Origin: Talpa occidentalis
Taxonomy: Eukaryota; Chordata; Mammalia; Eulipotyphla; Talpidae
Length of the DNA: 64,000 nucleotides
Direction of reading: 5' to 3'
Assembly: GCF_014898055.3 (NCBI RefSeq)
Contig: NW_023605194.1
Coordinates: 59,559,361-59,623,360 of the forward strand
Shown here in pieces: positions 57,671 to 64,000 of this stretch (its first letter is position 1; each line of letters opens with the position of its first letter). The notes under the pieces are model-generated. The model ran no database searches. It saw nothing but the letters and a program-made list of their open reading frames with translations, and was not told the origin of the DNA. A program made the translations under genes and the position numbers.

Positions 57671-58249
57671 TTTTGGACATTTGGGTTGTTTCCAGGTTTT
57701 ACCTATTGTAAATAGTGATCTAATAAACATAGGTGTAGATGTGCTCTTTTGAACCCAAATGCCCAAAAATAAATGACTGGATCAAGAAGATGTGGTATAT
57801 ATACACAATGGAATATTATTCAGCAATCAAAAAAGATAAACTCATGCCATTTGCAGCAACATGGATGGAGCTAGAAGGAATTATGCTCAGTGAAATAAGC
57901 CAGAAGGAAAAAGAAAAATATCGGATGGTTTCACTTATAACAGGAATATAGGGGAACCAAATAAGACATCGGTGTAAAAAAAATTAATAATAGTACAAAA
58001 CACAACATAGCAAAAACAGACAATTATAAGCCAGAGACATCCTGCAGGGGATCAGGAGGGACATAGGTGAGAGGGAGGGAGGGAGGAGCCAGGGGCCTGA
58101 GGTGATGGTGCATGGGTGCCTTGGGGAAGGAAATTCTATGGGGACTCAATCTGAGGGGGTGGGGGGAAGCAAATATTGTCTAAAAAAATATAAAACATGA
58201 TAAATGTTAAAATAAAAAAAAACTATCCCTCCAAAAAAACAAAAAATAA
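57671..58249 (+). mobile_element. Twin-primed L1: inverted 5' part, sense 3' part
   Basis: 57671-57750 is an antisense ORF2-end segment (GGACATTTGGGTTGTTTCCA). From 57751 the sequence is sense (AACCCAAATGCCCAAAAATA) through the ORF2 stop (frame 57739-57951) to a 3'UTR and A-rich tail. The two parts overlap at the CCCAAATG-CC segment. The flanks AAAACGAATCATCATT (57655-57670) and AAAACTAATCATCACT (58250-58265) form a 16-bp duplication with two mismatches, so this is one insertion. Confidence 0.9.
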
Positions 58250-58265
58250 AAACTAATCATCACTC

Positions 58266-58599
58266 CTACCTTGAACTCCTTTCTCTGCACTATCTGTGTG
58301 GCTGGTTCCGTCTTGCCATTTAGGCTTCAATGTAAAGGTTATTTGTTGATCTCTTTCCTGACCACTGACCTGGCCCTCCTGTCCTTCTCTATCACATCAT
58401 CTTATTTTATTTTCTCCAAAAGGCTTATTTCTGATTTTTCCTTGCTTTTATTCTTGTTTGCTCATTCACTTGTTTATTCACCCTACTAGAATTTAATCCT
58501 CATGAAAGAATGGAACTTGTATTCTTATTCACTGTTCTAGCCCACAAAGAAAAGTGTCTGGAGTATAATATATGCTTAAGGAATGCTAAGAAAATGATT
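58266..58599. other. Unique DNA
   Basis: No gene or repeat recognised. Confidence 0.4.
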
Positions 58600-58612
58600 C
58601 AGATTGATTCTT

Positions 58613-58926
58613 TTTTTTTAATATTTATGTCCTAATTTCTATATTTTTTTAAGATTTATTTATTTATTTATACAAGCACTGGGTACAGTCAGAAGTGCGG
58701 GAGGGTGAGAGAATTCACCAGAGCCAGAGCAGGAAACAGAACAGGCAGACTGACAAAATATACTGCTGAAAGGAGCAGCGGGCGGTAGGAGAGGTCTGTT
58801 GCGCCATGTGGGACCCTCACCGGTGGCCGGGGATCGAAACTGGCCAGGGGATCGAACCAGTGCTGCAGAGGCTGCAGGCAGCTTTGCAACCCAGTGCTCA
58901 ACCGCTGCGCCACCAGGGGAGGCCCT
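58613..58926 (-). mobile_element. tRNA-derived SINE, antisense, with extra 3' sequence
   Basis: The SINE body lies at 58648-58926, and its B-box region is tandemly duplicated (GGGGATCGAAACTGGCCA then GGGGATCGAACC). Beyond its own A-tail is about 24 bp of extra sequence and a second A-run before the flank. The 13-bp duplication CAGATTGATTCTT / CAGACTGATTCTT is at 58600-58612 and 58927-58939, so the extra sequence belongs to the insert. Confidence 0.9.
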
Positions 58927-58939
58927 CAGACTGATTCTT

Positions 58940-59689
58940 AGATATGAATAGCTAAAAATGATTTTGGCTAATTGAACAGAAATAAAATGTATTAACTTAA
59001 TAGCTAATGAAGGCTACAAAACCAAACTTGGAAAATAGGGAGGATAAAGGGAGGTCATGCAGTCAGAACAGAGTCCCTATGGCTGAAACCACACTATGAA
59101 CTCTGCCCAGTGAGGACATCTCTGTCACTGGTGCCCAAAATTTAATCTCTAGCTCTCCACTACTGGCTACCACCACTGGATTTGGACATTGTCCTTATGT
59201 TACCATTTACACAGCTGCCCTTGGAAACTGCATGCTGCTGTCACTTGGGTCATCATCAAACAGAGTTATGTATTGATCTTTCTATCACAAACTCCACAGG
59301 TAGAATTCTTTGTGTGTGCACATGATCGTTCAACTCTAGGTCATGTGGATCATGCCCTACCTACTAGGGAAACAGTCATGAGAATCTAGTATTTTTTTTC
59401 CTTCTATACAAGGAAAAGTGCTTTATTTTTCTTTAAGATTCATAAGGCAAAGCTATATTAGAAGGTAGAGAATGGGTTCAGAAGCAGGGCAGATTCCTCA
59501 AATGACAAATGTTCCCGAAAATCTTGTGTGTGATTGTGGATGCATCATTTCTTTTTCTTTGATCACATATGTTCCTTACTTATGCATGTCATACTATTAG
59601 GTTTATTAGACGGTTGTAAATTTATGAATGATAAATGCCATGCTATATTAAGTAAGGATTCTTCAGAGAAAAAGACCAATTTGTTCTGA
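58940..59689. other. Unique DNA
   Basis: No gene recognised. 59030-59390 is less AT-rich and could be an old repeat that I cannot name. Confidence 0.35.
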
Positions 59690-60146
59690 TATGAATTTTA
59701 ATATTTATTTGATATTTGTTATACTGTAATTTATTATTATTATTATATGTATTTATTATAAGGAATTAGCTCATGTGACTATGGTGGTTGAAAATTCCCA
59801 AGATCTGCCTGCAGTTGGTAAGCTGGAGGCTCAATTGAGCCAATGGTATAGTTCCAGACTGAGTCCAACGGCCTCTGACCCAGGAGAGGGGGGTGGTATA
59901 ATTTCCAAATGGTCACTTTCAAGACTCAAGAAGGGCCACAATTACAAGGGTCAAAAGCAAAGAAAACAATTTCTCAGCTAAAGGTAGTCAGACAATGGAA
60001 TTCCTCTTATTGCTGGTAGGTGCCTTTTTTTCTTCTATTCAGGCCTTCAACTGATTGGCTAAAGGTTGCCCACATTAGGGAGGAACAACCTGCTTGACCA
60101 GTCTACAACTATTCAATTATTCATCTCATCCAAAAACACCCTCACA
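59690..60146 (+). mobile_element. Ancient L1M-type 3' end, sense, part 1
   Basis: AGGAATTAGCTCATGTGACT, AAGATCTGCCTGCAGTTGG, CAGGCCTTCAACTGATTGG and CCAAAAACACCCTCACA follow the 3' end of an ancient mammalian L1 as remembered. A later insertion follows at 60147, and the end resumes at 60333. Confidence 0.65.
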
Positions 60147-60317
60147 CTATTTCAGCGTAAGGCGATCGTATTCATAATAAATGGCTTCAGGAAGGTAACG
60201 CCAGCTGTTGCTTTTAGTCCTGCAGACCATGAAAGCAGGGAGGGAGGTTTGATTTTGCTTTTATTTGTGTTAATGTCATAATAAAATATAGCGTACACTG
60301 CTAAAAAACAACAACAA
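60147..60317 (+). pseudogene. Retrocopy of an mRNA 3' end (source gene unknown)
   Basis: A 171-bp insert has AATAAA at 60280-60285, a 17-base spacer and an A-rich tail from 60303 (A6 then CAA units). It is flanked by an exact 15-bp duplication, AAAAACACCCTCACA, at 60132-60146 and 60318-60332. This is the structure of a 5'-truncated mRNA retrotransposed by L1. It keeps several CpG dinucleotides, which suggests a fairly recent copy. The sequence is not SINE or L1. I do not recognise the gene, and it is probably 3'UTR. Confidence 0.88.
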
Positions 60318-60332
60318 AAAAACACCCTCACA

Positions 60333-60400
60333 GACATACATAGAATAGTGTTTGACTAAATATCTGAACACTCTATGGTACTGACACATAAAATTAACCG
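60333..60400 (+). mobile_element. Ancient L1M-type 3' end, part 2
   Basis: GACATACATAGAATAGTGTT, then CTGACACATAAAATTAACCG complete the element interrupted at 60147. Confidence 0.6.
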
Positions 60401-62683
60401 TCTCATAAGCCATTCTGAGGATAAGCAAAAATCCAGTTGGATCTCCAAATCAGAAGATCCATGGTTAGTCTTATAACTAGGAGTCCATTATTTTTCTTGT
60501 TAGTTCCTTAATGGATTTTTCTCACTCTGAGGACCTCGGTCAATATATCATCTTCAAGATGCACAAACTGAACTGTATGTTTGGCATGAGGGTGCCCTGG
60601 AAAACTATAGTAATCACACATTCCAAGCCTAATCATTTAGGCTGATATATGATCTGCTGTCAATGGAGTGACACAGAAACCACATGCTCATTTGCAAATT
60701 GAAATGTGAGGTGAACCTAAGTAAGAGACAGATTCTGCCTTCTAGGAGGAAAAGGACATCTGATTCATGGCAAGCCCTGCCAAAGAATCGCTGTTGGAGC
60801 CAAATGGCTCCCTGCCATTTAACCCTGCGAAACAAGGAAGACAGTGGCGAGTTAGTAAAGGGACAAAAGGCTTATTCTAAACAGGAGCTTGATAATACTT
60901 TGAGTTGAATTATATTGCCACTGCTAAAGTCCCATCCATATTTAAAAGCAACAAAGGAAACAATTTCCTAAGATGTTCCTTGTTTTCAGGATGGTCAAGT
61001 TTTGCCCTCAGAATAAGGTCAAAAGAAATCAGGAAAAATATAAAGTACTAAAAAATGAACACAAACAGTAAAAGCAAATGCATTTTTGAAACCACCAATA
61101 GGTCAAATGCCAAGTCAAAAGCCTCTGGCTAAGAGGGAGACTTGCGTAATACAGTATCCCAGGTGGTCAAGGTTTATCAAGGTTTAGTGTTATTGTAAGA
61201 GGTCAGTAACTCCACATTGCACATGAGATGTTTCAATCATAGAACATTAAAGGCAAAGTTATCATCCTTGATATTAAAAGGGGGTGTTAAGAAAGCATTT
61301 GTAAACTCACAGATGGTTCGATGCAATGGCTTCAAATCTTGTCTATATCTAGGATTTGAATTTTAGAATCCTAAATTTCTGAGTTAAAATTTGCAAAAAA
61401 TATACATCAGAGCCTAGACTAGGTTGCAGTATGTGAGGCATTCCCTGTGGGCACAAAATTTAAGGCGGTATCACAAAAACTTGTGATAAGTAATATTTTA
61501 AAGCAATTAAAAAAATCAAATCAGCAAACTGGTTCACAGACTGGTTGCCTGATTTTATAAATAAAGTTTTATTGGAAACAAGTCAGTGAGACAGAGTTGG
61601 ATCCTGTCCTGCCATTATTTAAAAGTGTGATGTCATTTACATGTTCTTTATCATGGATTTCTCTTGCACTGATTTTTTAAATATCACATTAAAATATTAT
61701 TTATCTCAAATATTGAGATAAATAATACACTGTACCTTTAAATTTTTCACTCAAAATGTTATTTCACCCCAGTACGACCTTGCTACACACCCTTTTGAAT
61801 CAAACTACTTGCAGCATTGTCTGACTGAAAATACTACAAATCAATCACATTCATTGATATATGTTTTGCCAAGAGAATTATATTGGATTATCAATTTGTC
61901 TCTGGCAGTACTGTCAGGAGACTATTATTTTCCTATCTGACATATGAGCACTTGTTGCTCCTTGGCCATGATAATACTACAAAGGCAGAATGAGGTAAAA
62001 CTGTGATACAATTCTCCACAGTTTGATGTGATGTCCCATGCTACAAAAAATCACTTAAAGATTTTGACAAGTTCCTTCCATGGGAAATTGCTTTTCATTG
62101 TTCATGGCATTGTATTTTGATATATTTGGGGGAATCTTTTCCTTTTGGTTTTTCTCATGTGGTTATCAAATGAATAGCAATGACCAAATAAAACTTGCAT
62201 CTCTTTTTGGAAGATTCAAACATGGATGGATGTTATCAAATACACTTATACAGTGTAGAAGAAAGTGAGCATGCACACAACATAATCTAGTATCTTACAC
62301 CATTCAAAATAAAGTACAAATTCTTTAACACATACTTTTGCAAGTTGAAATTATTCTAATTTGAGTAATATAGAGTAATGTGACAGTTTAAACAGGGACA
62401 ACTTGAAGGGACCTTTGCAAACATACTTTGATCTGAATATTATAAGAACCTTATATTGATAGGACAGAGGGTATTTTTTCTCTATTATAGCCTCCCTACT
62501 TAAAGGATTATCTAGCTTTAGTTTCACTACAATAGTGTCCTGTCAGTCACAGCCATGCCAAGAGGATATGGTCAATACCTTCATCCACATATCAACACCC
62601 TTCTAGTGAACACACAAAAATGATGTACTGCTGCTGGAGTTAGTATGCTTCAGGGACCTTATCCCCCTCCTCCTTTTTTCTCC
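60401..62683. other. Unique AT-rich DNA
   Basis: About 2.3 kb with no gene. 61530-61610 (GACTGGTTGCCTGATTTTAT, AATAAAGTTTTATTGGAA) resembles an old DNA-transposon-like repeat that I cannot name. A perfect hairpin lies at 61695-61727. Confidence 0.4.
61695..61727. repeat. Perfect inverted repeat, 14-bp arms, 5-nt loop
   Basis: TATTATTTATCTCA (61695-61708) and TGAGATAAATAATA (61714-61727) are exact reverse complements around AATAT. Confidence 0.95.
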
Positions 62684-62912
62684 TTTAATTGAGGTGACAC
62701 TGGTTTACATCCTTGTTTGTGTATTAGAAGTACAGGATCTCCACCTTCACGCATTGTTACCACATCACACCAACCATCAAGAGTCCACCACTATAGTCCA
62801 CTGTATTCCATCACCACTGCTCCTGATCCTCCTCCCCCTGTCCCACTTTGGGAGCTTCAGTTCTATAATCAGCTTTGTAGGATTAGTTCTTAGTTTGGCT
62901 TTATGTGACCCT
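62684..62912 (-). mobile_element. L1 3' end, antisense, part 1
   Basis: TAATTGAGGTGACACTGGTT and the run of CACCA/CCATC phrases after it are the antisense of an old L1 3'UTR. Interrupted by a SINE at 62913. Confidence 0.6.
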
Positions 62913-63189
62913 TTTTTTTTAAAAAAAAAAAAAAAAGATTTATTTATTTATTTATACAAGCAATGGGTACAGTTAAGCGCGGGAGGGTGAGAGAATTCAC
63001 CAGAGCCAGAGCAGGGAACAGAACAGGCAGACTTGATGAAGTACACTGCTGAGGGAAGCAGCGGGCATGACAGGAGAGGTCTGCACACCACGTGGGACCC
63101 TCGCCGGTGGCCGGGGATCGAACCGGTGCTGCAGAGGCTGTGGGCAGCTTCGCATCCCAGCGCTCAACCGCTGCGCCACCAGGGAGGCC
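62913..63189 (-). mobile_element. tRNA-derived SINE, antisense
   Basis: T-tract then A-tract, AGATTTATTTATTTATTTAT, GGGGATCGAACCGG (intact antisense B box) and GCGCCACCAGGGAGGCCC. The perfect 14-bp duplication CTTTATGTGACCCT is at 62899-62912 and 63190-63203. This is one of the best-preserved copies. Confidence 0.96.
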
Positions 63190-63203
63190 CTTTATGTGAC
63201 CCT

Positions 63204-63270
63204 CTGTTCGGTTTCTATATATCCCATGTATAAGTGACACCATCTGGTATCAGATATCTCATTCAAAGCC
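63204..63270 (-). mobile_element. L1 3' end, antisense, part 2
   Basis: CCCATGTATAAGTGACACCA and GGTATCAGATATCTCATTC continue the antisense L1 order after the SINE. Confidence 0.55.
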
Positions 63271-64000
63271 TAAAATTACTTCTACATAGTTATCAATCAC
63301 CCCCTCTTTTCTACTTAGTTGATCATTTTATCGTATTTTAATCATATCTCAATTACAGTTTTTGCTGACAGGTTATTGTCATGTTGCCCCCAGTTCCTTT
63401 GAAGAAAAATTGCCTAGTTAAGCATTCCTACAAAAGGGAGAGCTATTTTTGGATGAGGCAACCCACCCCCGCTTTACTTTAAGTGATTCTTTGAACCAAA
63501 GCATGCAGAAGAACTAAGGGCAGCCAAAACATAAACTAAGTACTGACTTAGGAAGTAGTCCAGCTCAAAATTATGGGGTAATCATCCAGATTTCCCCCCC
63601 TCAGGAATTCAATTTAAGAAATAACCCAAGAAATGAGGCATTGCACATTGAGAAACAAATGTCAAAGGTCCACTATGTGGGGAGGGGCTGTGGCAACCTT
63701 AACATCTTCCCCAATACTAGCCAAAGTTATACAGAAAGAGACTTGTAGAGTGTGAGGGATGTTTAGTGGGAAAGCGTGTAGCCTGTGGAAGAAACAGAAA
63801 GGGGATATGAACGCTGAAGTCTCCTTACTCTTGATTGTGCCTCATACCAGCTCCAAACCACATGCATATTTAAAATACACACCTGGTCCCTTTTTCCTCT
63901 TCTATTTTTCTTTTTAGTTTTTGTGTATAGGTTGTTTATTATTAAGCATTGGAAACCTAAAGCCATTAATACAATCCAAATAGGTGCAGCGTTTTTACCT
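63271..64000. other. Unique DNA
   Basis: No gene or repeat recognised up to the window end. Confidence 0.4.

Noticed and set aside
57671..57750. A separate antisense L1 insertion beside a sense L1
   Set aside because: One shared target-site duplication encloses both parts, which fits twin priming.
1..64000. CRISPR array, operon, phage or bacterial defence system
   Set aside because: No spaced direct repeats, no dense coding and no ribosome-binding sites. All features are those of mammalian nuclear DNA.

Overview
This is nuclear DNA from a placental mammal. It is AT-rich and dominated by retrotransposons, with no recognisable host protein-coding exon, no rRNA or tRNA gene and no CRISPR array. 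Evidence: LINE-1 copies of several ages, ancient MIR and MER5-like remnants shared by placental mammals, a class II (betaretrovirus-like) endogenous retrovirus, solo LTRs, and 15 copies of a tRNA-derived SINE. The SINE head (CCTCCCTGGTGGCGCA, then a GTTCGA B box) resembles tRNA-derived SINEs of laurasiatherian mammals, but its body is not Alu, B1/B2, CAN, ERE or BovB as I know them. A laurasiatherian, possibly a bat, is a guess and not a demonstration. The window reads as a gene desert or the inside of a large intron.

Layout. 1-7.4 kb: unique AT-rich DNA with an antisense L1 piece, a fold-back SINE (1328-1677), an L1 3' end with clean target-site duplications (4441-4604) and ancient repeats. 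7.4-8.4 kb: two 437-bp solo LTRs in inverted orientation. 8.4-13.2 kb: mostly unique. 13.2-18.2 kb: a four-level nest, in which an old antisense L1 is split by a sense L1 (5'UTR-like block plus ORF2 end), which is split by a younger antisense L1 3' end, which carries a SINE. 18-36 kb: unique DNA with an unclassified block (19.3-20.4 kb), microsatellites, four SINEs, ancient MIRs and a strong CTCF-like motif beside a perfect palindrome (26.1 kb). 36.3-37.7 kb: L1 > SINE > inverted SINE. 40.1 and 45.3 kb: two more solo LTRs with exact 5-bp duplications.

45.8-54.3 kb is the centrepiece. A full-length L1 (about 6.1 kb without its insert) has a 5'UTR of about four tandem ~195-bp monomers, a decayed ORF1, a full-length but frameshifted ORF2, a poly(A) tail and a 10-bp target-site duplication. 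Inside ORF2, antisense, lies a 2383-bp internally deleted class II ERV with two 402-bp LTRs, a lysine-tRNA-type primer-binding site, a polypurine tract, a gag remnant and an env remnant. It has no pro or pol and is bounded by an exact 6-bp duplication.

55-64 kb: old antisense L1 with a younger L1 inside it, a twin-primed (5'-inverted) L1, three SINEs, and a sense L1M 3' end interrupted by a 171-bp retrocopy of an mRNA 3' end (AATAAA, poly(A), exact 15-bp duplication). The window is best read as a stratified record of retrotransposition. Every element that could have encoded protein here is broken. Boundaries were read by eye, and family names for old fragments rest on remembered consensus features rather than a search.
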